Assembly (NCBI RefSeq): GCF_032362555.1
Contig: NC_083516.1
Location: 3,497,001 to 3,561,000 of the forward strand
Direction of reading: 5' to 3'
DNA length: 64,000 bases
Source of the DNA: Amyelois transitella
Lineage: Eukaryota; Arthropoda; Insecta; Lepidoptera; Pyralidae
In this document: piece after piece, positions 16,052 to 30,859 of the stretch
Layout of the letters: every line of letters begins with the position of its first letter
Position numbering within the stretch: the stretch's first letter is position 1
Position numbers and translations under genes: made by a program
Notes under the pieces: model-generated
What the model was told of the DNA's origin: nothing
Databases searched by the model: none
What the model saw: the letters and a program-made list of their open reading frames with translations, nothing else

Positions 16052-18730
16052 TACAATACAATACAATACAAATTATCTTTATTGCCCATAAAAAAAATAC
16101 AAACGTAGTAAAAAAACATACATTATGAACATGTTGAGCAAAGGCGGACTTATCGCTAAGCAATCTCTTCCAGCCAACCTTTGGGTAGTGAAAGGTAAAA
16201 TCCTGGAACCGGGTGGGCAGCATACTTAAGATATGTTAGTAAGTGTATAATAAATAAACTACACACATACATAAACTATAAATATAAACTTACACAGACT
16301 ACATACATAATATTACACAAAATAAATAAATACATAATAATATACATACCTATAGGTATAAAAAAAATATTGATTAAAATGAATATTACCATGAATAAAG
16401 TTAAGAAGAGAGATAGTACTTCTTCAAGTTCGTTTTAAAGGTACCTATTGTTTGTGAGGTGCGTATGTCAATGGGTAAAGCATTCCACAGACGAACGGCC
16501 TGAACTGTAAAGGATTTAGAGTAGGCTGCAGTCATATTAATGGGAGTATTGAGGCGAAGGGCAATTAGACTACGGGAAGTGTGACTGTTATTCTGATGAA
16601 AAAAGGTGAAGCGCTCTTTAAGATACTGAGGAGTAGAAGGGATGAAAAGTACAGAAAAAAGCAGTGTGAGAATGTGATAATTGCGACGTAACCTGATTGG
16701 AAGCCACTTGAGTTGTGCACGGAAAGAGGAGATGTGGTCATATTTGCGTAAGCCAAATATGAACCTGATACAGAAATTTTGAAGGCGCTCAAGTTTATTA
16801 AGTAGATCTTCAGAAAGATTGAGATAGCATGAATCAGCATAGTCAAGGACAGGCAGAAGTAAGGATTGGGCAAGTGAAATTTTAGTTGCAATGGGTAAGA
16901 ATTTTTTTAGTCTTGTGAGTGACCTTGCTGATGCGAATATTTTCCTGCTAACTTCCGCCACTTGAGGGGACCATGAGAGCTGACGGTCAAAGAGAACACC
17001 TAAATTTTTGACCCTTTCGCTATAAACAATGTTTACACCATTAAAGGAAATAGGAGGGAGGGAAGACCAATCAATTCTTGAAATCTGCCACGGGGAGCCT
17101 ATAATGATTGCTTGAGTTTTGGTGGGGTTAACAATAAGCCCGTGATCCCTGTTCCATTTGGATATATGAGACAAATCGCCATTAATTTTTCCGATGCCGT
17201 TTGATAGGTCACTTAAAGAAGAGTGGCAGTAAATTTGAAGGTCATCAGCATAGAGATGATAGGAAGTGCAGAGCTGAAACGAGATGGAGTTTATAAATAA
17301 CGCAAATAAGAGAGGAGAGAGCACACCACCCTGAGGGACACCAGCCACGGTATGGCACCAAGAAGAAAACTCGTCCTCAATGCGCACCCGCTGGCGGCGT
17401 CCGCACAGATAAGATTGAAACCAGTTAATAGCTGAAGGAGATATGTTCAGTGATTGCATCAGACCTAAGAGAACGTCAAAGTCCACAGTGTTGAAGGCAT
17501 TACTGAAGTCCAGAAGAGCCAGGATTGTGACTTGTGAATTTTCAATGCCATATCGGATATCATCTGTGATTTTTACTAAAGCGGTAGTCGTACTATGTCC
17601 AGCCCTAAATCCGGATTGAAATGGGTTGAGGAGATTGTTTTTGACCAGGAAACTGTCAAGTTGTAATTGGACTAACCGCTCTAGCACTTTTGATAGGAAT
17701 GGAAGGATGGAGATGGGTCGAAAATCTGAGAAAGAAGTTGGATTTGATTTTTTTGGGATGGGGGTAATATTAGCATTTTTCCATGCAGATGGAAAGGTAC
17801 CCGATGTAAGGGATTTGTTCATGATGCTTGAGATCGTAGGTAGAAGGATGTCAAGGATTGGCAGGATCATGTTACGACTGATATCGTCTGTTCCCACTGC
17901 GTTCGAAGATACCGATAGCAAACACTTTTCAACATCACTAGCAGCTACTTGACTAAATGAAAAGGAAAAATCCGGGGTTGGAAGTGAAGACAGATGGTTT
18001 AACGTGTTGAGCTTGTCATTGCCATCAAATGAAGTGGAAGATGAGAAGTGCTTATTAAGCAAATTGATGTCGATGGTTTTAGAGGTCTTGGTGTTATTTT
18101 TTCCAACTCCTAGCGATCTAAGAAATTTCCAAATTTTGGCTGGGTCACCATTTTCGACGGATTTATGGATATGGCGGCGCTGTGCTTCCCTGCATTTCCT
18201 ATTACTACGGTTACGTGCCTCCATGTATTTGTCCCGATATCGATCAGGGTCACGTTTAAATTTTGTTTTCATGATGTGCTTTATGTGGATAGCATTTTTG
18301 ACATCTTCAGTGAGCCAGGGTGCGGGATAGTGTTTTACTCTTATCGGACGGATAGGAGCATGCTTATCATAAAGTTCTATAATCATGTTGTTGAAGTTTT
18401 CCACCTGCTCGTCGGTTGGATATCCTTTCCCAATTAGTGTTGTTAGCGTCAGCCCGTAGAAAATCCACATTCATTGAACCAAAATTTCTTTGCATTAGGA
18501 CTTTAGATCTGGCTTTGGGCGGGCGAAGTTTATAAGAGAGAAACAAGAGGTCATGGTAAGAAAAGATATCAGCACTGTGTTGCCCGTGTCCTGCAACCAG
18601 ATCAGCAGAAGAGAATTTTTCGGACACAAACTGAAAACAATCAACCAAAAAGTTACTTATTTTGCGTACGCTGCCTAAACTACAAAAGATAGAACCATAA
18701 AATGTTTTAATTAATTGTAGATCTTATAAA
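16052..18730 (-). mobile_element. CR1/Jockey-group non-LTR retrotransposon, 5'-truncated
   Basis: Minus-strand LINE. The 3' end is a microsatellite tail (ACAAT repeated) at 16052-16075. The main frame, 18470-16401 (689 aa), holds a complete reverse transcriptase with FSDFRPISILPFLSKVLERL, GFRAGHSTTTALVK, ALLDFSNAFNTVD, GVPQGGVLSPLLFALFIN and catalytic YADDLQIY, then the C-terminal region to the stop. Upstream in another frame, 18648 and beyond gives the end of an APE endonuclease (SADIFSYHDLLFLSYKLRPP). The two frames overlap near 18420-18470, so a frameshift separates them. Nothing of ORF1 remains. The RT is still fully open, suggesting fairly recent insertion. YADDLQIY and a microsatellite tail favour the CR1/Daphne side; Jockey cannot be excluded. 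Confidence 0.85.
16401..18470 (-). CDS. LINE reverse transcriptase, open frame
   Basis: The intact RT-bearing part of ORF2 of the element at 16052-18730. The first residues up to about YPTDEQVENF follow a shift from the endonuclease frame, so the protein start given by the frame is not natural. Because the endonuclease is truncated, this copy should not be able to mobilise itself. Confidence 0.85.
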   Translation of the reverse strand: MWIFYGLTLTTLIGKGYPTDEQVENFNNMIIELYDKHAPIRPIRVKHYPAPWLTEDVKNAIHIKHIMKTKFKRDPDRYRDKYMEARNRSNRKCREAQRRHIHKSVENGDPAKIWKFLRSLGVGKNNTKTSKTIDINLLNKHFSSSTSFDGNDKLNTLNHLSSLPTPDFSFSFSQVAASDVEKCLLSVSSNAVGTDDISRNMILPILDILLPTISSIMNKSLTSGTFPSAWKNANITPIPKKSNPTSFSDFRPISILPFLSKVLERLVQLQLDSFLVKNNLLNPFQSGFRAGHSTTTALVKITDDIRYGIENSQVTILALLDFSNAFNTVDFDVLLGLMQSLNISPSAINWFQSYLCGRRQRVRIEDEFSSWCHTVAGVPQGGVLSPLLFALFINSISFQLCTSYHLYADDLQIYCHSSLSDLSNGIGKINGDLSHISKWNRDHGLIVNPTKTQAIIIGSPWQISRIDWSSLPPISFNGVNIVYSERVKNLGVLFDRQLSWSPQVAEVSRKIFASARSLTRLKKFLPIATKISLAQSLLLPVLDYADSCYLNLSEDLLNKLERLQNFCIRFIFGLRKYDHISSFRAQLKWLPIRLRRNYHILTLLFSVLFIPSTPQYLKERFTFFHQNNSHTSRSLIALRLNTPINMTAAYSKSFTVQAVRLWNALPIDIRTSQTIGTFKTNLKKYYLSS

Positions 18731-18944
18731 TATCTACAAAAAAGTCCGCGACACACTATACCTATCTATGTCGAGTGAGGTACAACAAACACATTTATAT
18801 TTAAAAATCTTGGATTATTACGATTTCTGCTGCACGGCCCGGACTGCAGGCAGAAGTGACACTTTTGCCGGGAGCAAGACTTAGTTAGCCGCTTTGCGGG
18901 CTGTCCTTTAGTTAGTTCTAATAGAGATATATTTAGTGTCGGCT

Positions 18945-18978
18945 GTGCATCCGTTCGAAGCCGGGGCGGGTCGCTAGT
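18945..18978 (+). mobile_element. Helitron-like 3' terminus
   Basis: GTGCATCCGTTCGAAGCCGG followed by GGCGGGTCGCTAGTTA is nearly identical to the terminus at 15842-15873. Where this element begins upstream is unclear. Confidence 0.5.
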
Positions 18979-19055
18979 TACGTTATATAACGATATTAAA
19001 TGACGTTCTATATCGTTATAACTGAATGTTCAAAATAGCGATACTAATAAACTTT

Positions 19056-19092
19056 ATGCCGTGTGGTTCCCGGCACCAATACATGCCATGGT
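19056..19092 (+). repeat. SINE-like family A, 5' fragment
   Basis: Only the head is present (GCCGTGTGGTTCCCGGCACC AATAC then CCATGG), about 190 bp upstream of the gustatory receptor start. Confidence 0.6.
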
Positions 19093-19277
19093 ACAAGTAT
19101 GTGATATCTATCGGCTTTTACCATCTGTAATGTGTAAATACGCCATTAAATATGATTGTAATGTCGTCATTAAGTACTTAACATAATTACTACAATGTTC
19201 TGTCCGCAATACAAATAACGCATGAAGCACTCAGTCTTAATTGGCCATCACATCCAGTAGGTAGCGACTAGCGAGCA

Positions 19278-22200
19278 ATGCAAGTACGCGATGTCACAAT
19301 TACAAAAAATTTACAAAGCGTTTATAGTACATTTTATGTTCTAAATATATTATTAAACATTTTCGCTCTTAATTCCAATGGTCGCAAGGAAACTATTTCA
19401 AGTAAATACCATGCGGTGTTTAAAAGTTTGGTCGCATCGACGATTTTAGGGTCGATCAATTTTTACACAATGTTCTACAAAGTTTCGAATGTTTATCACC
19501 AAGTAATTTTGTCAATAAAATTCACGGATATGGTACAAATGGTGTATGATTTCTGTCAATATATCGTTGATCTGTTTTTCGTGTATCAGTACGGCAGAGA
19601 ATTAAGTGTGGAGTATTTCAAACAATATGAAAATATTGATAAAATACTCGGGGTCGCATATTATTCCACAGTGAAGAATAAAATGTTAAAATTAATAACC
19701 ATTTCTCTCTGCATATGGTCACTGAGTTCCGCATGCGACTATGCAGCTTGGGTTCTGAGCTTTGGCTGGATGAATTCAACCGTGTATTCTATTGCATATT
19801 TCTACCTTTTAATAAAAATTCTAACTACATTGGATCTGTCTGCTCACGCTTTGAATATAGAATGCAGGCTCCGAAGTATCAGCGACATTCTTCAAGCCTG
19901 CTATAGAAGAGCGGATTTTTTGCCCGAAATTAAAGTTGATTACATTAACAACAAACATTGGCTATACTCCGACGCTTGCTCCCGCGCCTTAAAATTGCAA
20001 ATGCAATATGACCCTGATAAAATTCCATACAACATTTCCCGTGACGTTAAATCACTCACTAGATGTTATCTCATGTTAACGGAGCAAGTAGCATTCATCA
20101 ACAAAATGTTTGGTATCAGGGTAAGTTTTGTTATTAATTAAACGTGGACTAAAATCTTTTAGGCGATGGGCTTGTTATTGCTACCTGTCACAATTTGAGT
20201 TTCAATTCAATCAAAACCGAACAGCTAAATGTGGCCTATCTGTCTTTTGAAGACTGTTAGTGTCTACCCCGCAAGGGATATAGACGTATTTATCTATACT
20301 AATATTATAAAGCTGAAGAGTTTGTTTGTTTGTTTGAACGCGCTAAACTCAGGAACTACTGGTTCGAATTGATTTTTTTTTTGTGTTGAATAGAACATTT
20401 ATCACGGAAGGTTTTAGGCTATATAATATCACGCTGCAACTATAAGGAGCGAAGAAATAATGGCAAATGTGAAAAAAACGGGGAAAATTGAGGGCTCCCG
20501 TTGCGTGCGCTGTGAATGCTGCGGTTCAAGATACCAAATACCTATAAGTATATGTATGAAAGAATTATTCCTCTTGAAATGATTTAAAAAAATGTCCGCG
20601 ACATTATGTCTATCTTTTAAGATTAGCTCTCTAGAACCGTTTTTATGGTAATCAAAAATAGTCGAAATTAATGCATTATTTGTTAAGATTTGTATCAACG
20701 TAATAATATTAATCTTTATTCAAAAAATGTGTTGTTGATTAAGAGTATTTATTTTTGAACAAAATTATGTTTGACATCACTTAACTTCAAAGAACCATCT
20801 TAGAAGATATTACAATTTTAAAATAACACCGATATAAAATTCACCCGCGAGGCAAAACATGATGCTGCAAGGAGAGGCGTTGCTTGCGAGTGACTTTTTT
20901 TGCGAATAACTATTCCACGCAATAAATAAACAATATACATTAACAAATAGGTGCAGCGTTTACCGAAATGAGGCAAAGGTTTATTAGTATAAACCTTTGC
21001 CTCATTTCGGTAAATCGGTCGGCTTGAGGATGTCCTGATGGACTCGGGAACTGAATTCTATTAATAAACATCAAATACTTATTTGTGAGAGTTGGCTGGC
21101 ATTCGCAACTACGGAACCCTACAATGCGCGTGGCCACTTGACGGGTTTTTAATCGTAATTTTCATTTTCAGATTCTAATGAATATGCTGAGTTTTTTGAT
21201 AGATATGATCCGATTTACAAATATAGCTGTAAGGGTGGTAATCGGAACACAGGTGATTGTTTTTTCTTATGTCTGTAACGCCACAGCCAACTGGTGAAAA
21301 TGGCTGTTCCATTAACCATTTGGCGACATTGAAATTTCTTAGTAACATTGCAGCAGGATTTGTTCGTCGTTTATATGTTATGGAGCAAGTTATAAATTGG
21401 CCATTTATTCATTGATCATGAAACTGATCTAGGTATATTTATTCTTCAGCTTTTCACGAGATAGGTCCTCCTATTCTCCACTTTCTTCCCAATTTTTTTC
21501 ACTAAAACTATCCTCCTTTTTATTCTTACCTATAAAACTGGTCTTTCTCAATTATATTCTTAATCTTTGATTATATTTGATTTTCATTTGATATTTCAGC
21601 AAATGGTATACGACTCTGGTTACTTCACCGCTGTTTCTAGTACTATGCGCCTACTAAACTGCGTCTCCGTCATCATCAGCCTGGTATACTACTGCGAGCG
21701 AGTGTACCGACAGAAGGAGCATATACTCAACGTTATAGACCACCTGCTTATCAACAAGAAACCAAGTAAGATTCTCATAGAGATAAACATCGTGAAGAAA
21801 ACTGCATAGCACATTTATGCAACTGGAGGTACTGTCATGATCTAATATGGGTTAGGGTTCCCTGTAAAGATTGTGGAGGTCAGATGGGGATCACTTCAGG
21901 TAAAACCTGACTTACCCTACCCAGGAGTAACTGGGACACAAGTAGGTAAAAATGTTAGAAGGGACGTTCTGGTGAAAGGTCCGGTCAAGAGTACCCACTT
22001 ACACCAAACCGACGATCATGCGTTAAAAAATTATGAATGTGGATGGATCCACGATGAATTAAAAGGTATTAGGTATCGTGGCAAGTGGGAAGTAGTACCT
22101 CTTAGTCGTTACCTACCCCTCTGAAAAAGAGGCGTTACGTATGTGCATATATAAATATCTTTTGATGTGCGTTCGTGCTTTTTGGTGTCAAGCTCTGCCA

Positions 22201-22522
22201 AGGAACTGCTACAGCGATGTGCTGACATGGAGCAAAGAGAGTAGATTTGTGTAATGGCATACTAAGTTTACCCAATAGTGCTCATAATCATACTCTGGGC
22301 TCGAGGTAGAAGGCAAATTGGACAAACGCAAAGAAGATAACAATTTTATTTTTTTCAGCTGATCACTTACGGGATGACGTAACTGAACTGCGGGACTTGA
22401 TCCAATCTCGATCTTTGAGATTCAACATGGCAAATTTCTTTACTCTCAATTATTCCTTATTAATTTCTTTAGCTTCCGTTGTCGTTACTTACACGATCAT
22501 TATCTTGCAAAGTATGAATTAG
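19278..22522 (+). CDS. Gustatory receptor (7tm_7 family)
   Basis: Seven-transmembrane chemoreceptor channel of the insect gustatory receptor family, expected in the membrane of taste neurons. Four exons close in phase: 19278-20120, 21172-21252, 21600-21765 and 22359-22522 (TAG 22520-22522), giving 417 aa, a normal length. The large first exon begins MQVRDVTITKNLQSVYSTFY and carries several hydrophobic segments. The short middle exons and the C-terminal TYTIIILQ are the hallmark of the family (TYhhhhhQ motif in TM7), and the 3' exon arrangement is the usual one. Divergence is high in the family, so the ligand cannot be predicted; it does not obviously match the conserved CO2 or fructose receptor classes. 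Introns carry a SINE fragment, a Helitron-like element, a perfect hairpin (intron 1) and an RTE-like remnant (intron 3). It appears intact. Confidence 0.9.
20150..20296 (+). repeat. SINE-like family A, 3' part
   Basis: From TTTTAGGCGATGGGC through CTACCCCGCAAGGGATATAG; lies in intron 1 of the gustatory receptor gene. Confidence 0.65.
20285..20481 (+). mobile_element. Helitron-like element, 5' part
   Basis: ATCTATACTAATATTATAAA opens it, and the copy matches 6044-6230 through GGAGCGAAGAAATAATGG before diverging near AACGGGG. A short block matching the 3' part (ATAACTATTCCACGC) occurs at about 20905, so the copy may be interrupted. Confidence 0.6.
20959..21014. repeat. Perfect 25-bp stem hairpin in gustatory receptor intron
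   Basis: Arms at 20959-20983 and 20990-21014 (TTTACCGAAATGAGGCAAAG and onward), loop 6 nt, no mismatches. Confidence 0.9.
21874..22145 (+). pseudogene. RTE-like retrotransposon remnant
   Basis: Contains GGGACGTTCTGGTGAAAGGT, AATTATGAATGTGGATG, ATCGTGGCAAGTGGGAAGTA and CTACCCCTCTGAAAAAGAGG in the same order as 32360-32515 of the intact copy. Heavily mutated, in intron 3 of the gustatory receptor gene. Confidence 0.65.
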
Positions 22523-23000
22523 GTAAAAATATTTACCTATAACGCTGCATGTAATTGTAAGTAAGTACTTAAAATTATTTAACTAGTAATTTTAACCTAT
22601 ATCGTACCACATACACCTCAAATTCTGAATGGCATGTCATCCAAAACTAGTTTTTTTAACCAATTTTTACTCTTACTCTTGTATATCCACAGAAATCAGA
22701 ATAACTTATTATTACTATTAAGTCAGTATATGCCTAAGTACCTACCTACCCACAGTGGTGTAGTGTTAATTAGGCTCCTACTATTAACTAAACTAAATTA
22801 TTACAACATACCCTTATTTTTATTTTTTTTAAAGGATGTAATGTTAATGTGATGACCTCGCCCAGGTGAATTAGGTATGTACGCATTACTTCAAAGTATG
22901 ATAAAACATCGACAACACACTTTTCATGCATGCGATATTAATATTCATAAACATAATTGTGTCAATCGAATTAGAAGGAAGGACACTTTTAAATTGTTTT

Positions 23001-23373
23001 AAGGCCTATCCCCACACATTTGACGGTCTCTATGGCGTAACGGTAGTACGCTTGTATGCGAGACCGGAGGTCCCGGGTTCGAATCCCGGCCAGGGCATAA
23101 TAAGAAGGCCTGGGTCTTGGATGTTTATCTATATAAGTATTTATTATAAAATATATTATCGTTGAGTTAGTCGAACTTACTTCGAAGCTAACTCAATCTG
23201 TGTACCTATTTGTCCCGTAAAAAAAAAAATGGGCCGTGACTTGCCCCCTTATTTGCGAACGATGACAAGGCATATGTCTGATCTTTTCTCTTTTTAGCTG
23301 GATAAAAAGAGAGACATCAAACTAAGCCTTCGTGAATATGGGGGCAGGGCACCTATCTGTGGGGATAGACCTT
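23001..23373. mobile_element. Possible TIR element surrounding a tRNA-derived SINE
   Basis: AAGGCCTATCCCCACA (23001-23016) is inverted as TGTGGGGATAGACCTT (23358-23373), one mismatch in 16. The tRNA-derived SINE lies between them. This is either a MITE with a SINE inserted or chance similarity; no target duplication is clear. Confidence 0.4.
23024..23230 (+). repeat. tRNA-derived SINE, copy 1
   Basis: The head GGTCTCTATGGCGTAACGGT holds an A-box-like TGGCGTAACGG, and GGGTTCGAATCCC is a B box, spaced as in a tRNA promoter. A body without coding potential follows (GTTGAGTTAGTCGAACTTAC...) and it ends in an A-rich run near 23220. The head lacks a pairing acceptor stem, so it is not a functional tRNA. 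Confidence 0.8.
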
Positions 23374-23736
23374 TACCACACATATGTACCTAATTTGTTT
23401 GCATATTTTCATCAATAATATACGTACATAGGTAGATATTAAAGTCTTATCATAAGTAACTTATGTTTATCAATTTATTATTTGTCTGCACCTGCAAAAG
23501 TTGTTTTGTAAGTTAAATAAACCTTTTTGTGTTAGCTATGTTTTTGACCTCCCATAGTTGCTTAGTAGGTGCCTAAGTACCTACCTCATATCTGTTTGGT
23601 AGTGGAACAAGTTAGGTACGTTAGAACCTACAAAAGAAGCTGCAGCTAGCGTCTACAAAATGGAAAGAAATGTAGTTACATGTAGTTAGGCAAAATGATA
23701 GTATTTGTATAATCCTCAGGTTGGCTGATTTATCAG

Positions 23737-23782
23737 CACATTTATAGATACATACGAACATTCGTATGTATCTATAAATGTG
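23737..23782. repeat. Perfect 22-bp stem hairpin
   Basis: CACATTTATAGATACATACG AA at 23737-23758 pairs perfectly with 23761-23782 with a 2 nt loop; it directly abuts the 3' end of the next SINE-like copy. Confidence 0.85.
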
Positions 23783-23787
23783 AATAT

Positions 23788-24126
23788 AAATACATACATA
23801 TAATCACGTCTATATCTCTTGAGGGGTAGACAGAGCCAACAGTCTTGCAAAGACTGATAGGCCACGTTCAGCTATTTGGCTGTAAGATAAAATTGAGATT
23901 CAAATAGTGACAGGCTACAGGCTACAGGTACTATTTGGCTTAATTATAGAATTGTTGAATCTCAATTATAGTATAATTATAGAAATAGTGACAGGTTGCT
24001 AGCCCATCGCCTAAAAAAGAATCCCAAGTTTGTAAGCCTATCCCTTAGTCGCCTTTTACGATATCCATGGGTAAGAGATGGAGTGGTCCTATTCTTTTTG
24101 GTATTGGTGCCGAGGACCACACGGCA
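23788..24126 (-). repeat. SINE-like family A, reverse copy with internal duplication
   Basis: Minus-strand copy. The block CTATTTGGCT...GATTCAAATAGTGACAGG is partly repeated (23870-23990), making this copy about 340 bp instead of 250. Confidence 0.75.
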
Positions 24127-24333
24127 TTTAAAGATATGTATACATCATTGTACATATTTAAGACGCTATTTTTATTTACACTTAGGTATGGATAAGACTA
24201 TGACGACGATCGTCATCATTGTTATAAAAAGTAAATGAAACAGTGATTCAGAAGAAATTAAACTAAACATGTTATATAAAAACAAACCCCTTGTATTTTT
24301 AGAATACTTAATTTAAAAAAATCTGTACTTAAT

Positions 24334-28582
<4,249 letters not shown>

Positions 28583-29632
28583 TTTACCTGTCAAATTAAA
28601 GTTTAAACTTGTAATTTTGTTTGAGTCGCCTTTCATAGATGGGTAAGGCCGTAAATTTTGCCACTATTTTAAAAAAAAATATGTCCCACATTTTGACTGC
28701 ATATATAAAAGACTAATGCTAGTAATTTGTTACTAAGGTACTCATAATATATTTTGTAGCTCTTATCTCTACATAATTTAATTTCAAAAGTTCAAACACT
28801 TCAATACTTTAACTTCTAGAGTGTGTTCAACTTGGCCAGTCCTCCAAATTTTGCAAAAATCGCGTTGTCTTTTTTATCATCCAAATACTAGAGAACTACA
28901 AAACTCGTAGTATATTTATTGAATGTCAAGTTTACAAGAACTTAACCTACAGAACGCAAAACTAAGCAGCCAATTAATAATATGAGATTATTTAAAATAA
29001 GTAGATTTAATTTTTTTATCGCAATTTAAATGTTTGTCCCCGTATTTTTGCTTATATGTTACAATTTTGTATGTTACCACAATTTCACCTCTAATTAAGG
29101 TAAAACATTTTGGTAATATTTTGTATCGATACTGGCAACACTTAAGTGTCCATGGACAAAAAGAAAAAAAAAAACCATTTTGTTTACTGTGGTGGGTTTG
29201 ACAAAAAGTGAGTGCAGGTGTGTGTCGTCATTCGGGATTTATTCGATTTCAAAGGTAAAGAATTGGTTTATTACTCCTATTTTCATGTGAAAGTATTATT
29301 TAGTGAATAAGTTATGCAGGAGCCGTGTTTTGTTTTAAATTTAGCTCGAATGATCGAGTTATGGTAAATTATAACCAAAAAAATCTTGCTTCTGCGTTAC
29401 TTCTAGGTTACTGCTATGTTATCGGTAACATTGATTGTATGTTACGTAACGTTTAAGTGTTGTAAGGATTCGTACATAGACTCGTGCAATAGGCTACGAC
29501 TCATTTAATTTCATATATTAAATAAGTATTTCCTGTAGTTAATGGCTTAGGAAAACAGAATATTATTATTATTTTAATCATTAAAAGTGCAAGATGAATT
29601 TTGAAATCCAATTTATAAAATGTGTTTTTTAT

Positions 29633-30003
29633 AGAAGGAAGCGAGCAGAACGATGAAGAACTTGGCAGCACGGTTAGAGAGAATAATGAAAATGAAGGGA
29701 ATTATTTAAGTTTCAACATAAAAGATTCGTTATGGTTAGATAATTTGAAAGAAAAACGTGGAAGTATTATATTGGATTTGTTGAGATCATAGAATTTAAA
29801 AATGACGAAACATATTACAAAATAAATTTTTTTTAAATGTTAAGATTTCAAATAATTCTGTAAAATTCTTAGTGCAAAGAAAGTTAGATCTTGATTCTGT
29901 GACCACAATTTCTATAGTAAAAAAGATAAATTTGATTCAGTTAGAGACAGATTCAAAAGAATATTATCTGCAAAATGATGAAGATACTGTATTTTTTATT
30001 TAA
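29633..30003 (+). pseudogene. Decayed coding region of unknown function
   Basis: After a TTTTTTATAG acceptor, codons read GSEQNDEELGSTVRENNENE, then NIKDSLWLDNLKEKRG. A one-base shift gives VEIIEFKNDETYYKINFF, and a second, at a T8 run, gives NSVKFLVQRKLDLDSVTTIS and ends NDEDTVFFI before TAA. The composition looks coding in all three segments. It lies inside the TIR element, so it may be a transposon gene remnant or an exon-like passenger. No domain is recognised. Confidence 0.4.
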
Positions 30004-30149
30004 ATATTTTAAATCATTTGTTAGTTGACATAAGTAAAAGTGGTTACCTAGTTCCTTTTTTGTGATTTAATTGATTAATTAGTACACATTGTGTTTTAAG
30101 TACCTATTTAATGAATAGACATTTTAGAAGATTTCATTGTTTTTTATTT

Positions 30150-30475
30150 GCTTCTTCTTTTTCTTAGTCGTATTCCTCATGGCTGAGAAGTCGTGATCAT
30201 TATATGGATTTCAATGAAACACACACAACGACTTTCTTGGCAATATTAATAGAGTGGTTTGCCATTGCCTTCTCCATTTCACTCACTAACTGATAAATAA
30301 TCGACTAATGTGACTTCCTCACGATGTTTTCCTTCACCGGAAGCAAGTGGTGGTCATGAAAAGTACTAAACGTAAGTCAGATTAGCATACAAACTCATGT
30401 GGCTCGAGTAGGATTCGAACCCGGGACATTTTGATCACCAGGCGGACGTCTTAACCACTAGACCACCACCGCTTC
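30150..30475 (-). repeat. tRNA-derived SINE of a second family
   Basis: On the minus strand the head GCGGTGGTGGTCTAGTGGTT has an A-box-like region, and CCCGGGTTCGAATCCTACTC is a B box. The body includes CTTCCGGTGAAGGAAAACAT and ends near AAGAAAAAGAAGAAGC. It lies within the TIR element. Confidence 0.75.
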
Positions 30476-30859
30476 ATTTCATTTATATGCTTAGTTCTTA
30501 CATAAGGTTAATAGATACCCTGGCCCGTACGCCCGTACATACATTTTGTTTTGGAACATTGCATTAACTTCGTTTGTGTTTCTCAGAATACATTTGCTTC
30601 TCCAATTCCTATGGAATTGTGCTTGCCATTACAATCGTACGTTAGTATAATTTTCAGTACTTTACGAAAATATTATGAAATTTGAAAAAAAAAACTAATA
30701 AAAAAAAGAGGCAGTACTTCTGAACTCGACCTTACACTCTTTACTCGTTACTTTCGTGTTACTTATACGTTACCATAACATAGAAGTATCTATGTTACTC
30801 TATGTTACTAAGTGGCAAAATCTACGGCCTTACCCAGATATTAAGTATTTTGAATCGTA

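Larger units (their letters stand above)
22523..24333. other. Intergenic, between gustatory receptor and reductase copy 2
   Basis: Contains a tRNA-derived SINE inside a possible TIR element (23001-23373), a perfect hairpin (23737-23782) and a SINE-like copy (23788-24126). 22523-23000 and 23380-23730 are AT-rich DNA in which I see nothing specific. Confidence 0.5.
28641..30835. mobile_element. TIR DNA transposon with AGAT target duplication
   Basis: GGGTAAGGCCGTAAATTTTG at 28641 and its complement ending at 30835 match at 23 of 24 positions; AGAT flanks both sides (28637-28640, 30836-30839). Length 2195 bp. Subterminal regions on both sides are rich in GTTAC words (TATGTTAC, CGTTACTT, CTATGTTACT). 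The interior has a decayed coding region (29633-30003) and a tRNA-derived SINE (30150-30475). A 4 bp duplication suggests groups such as Sola, Chapaev or Ginger, but no transposase motif is visible. It begins 59 bp upstream of the reductase copy 2 start codon. Confidence 0.8.

Noticed and set aside
17626-18437. Plus-strand frames over the CR1/Jockey-group LINE
   Set aside because: Antisense to the open reverse transcriptase; no independent support.
23024-23100. tRNA gene on the plus strand
   Set aside because: A and B boxes are present but the acceptor ends do not pair, and the same body occurs at 37913-38152 and 58715-58830; it is a SINE head.
30399-30475. tRNA gene on the minus strand
   Set aside because: Good B box but part of a 300 bp SINE with a non-tRNA body, and no closed acceptor stem.
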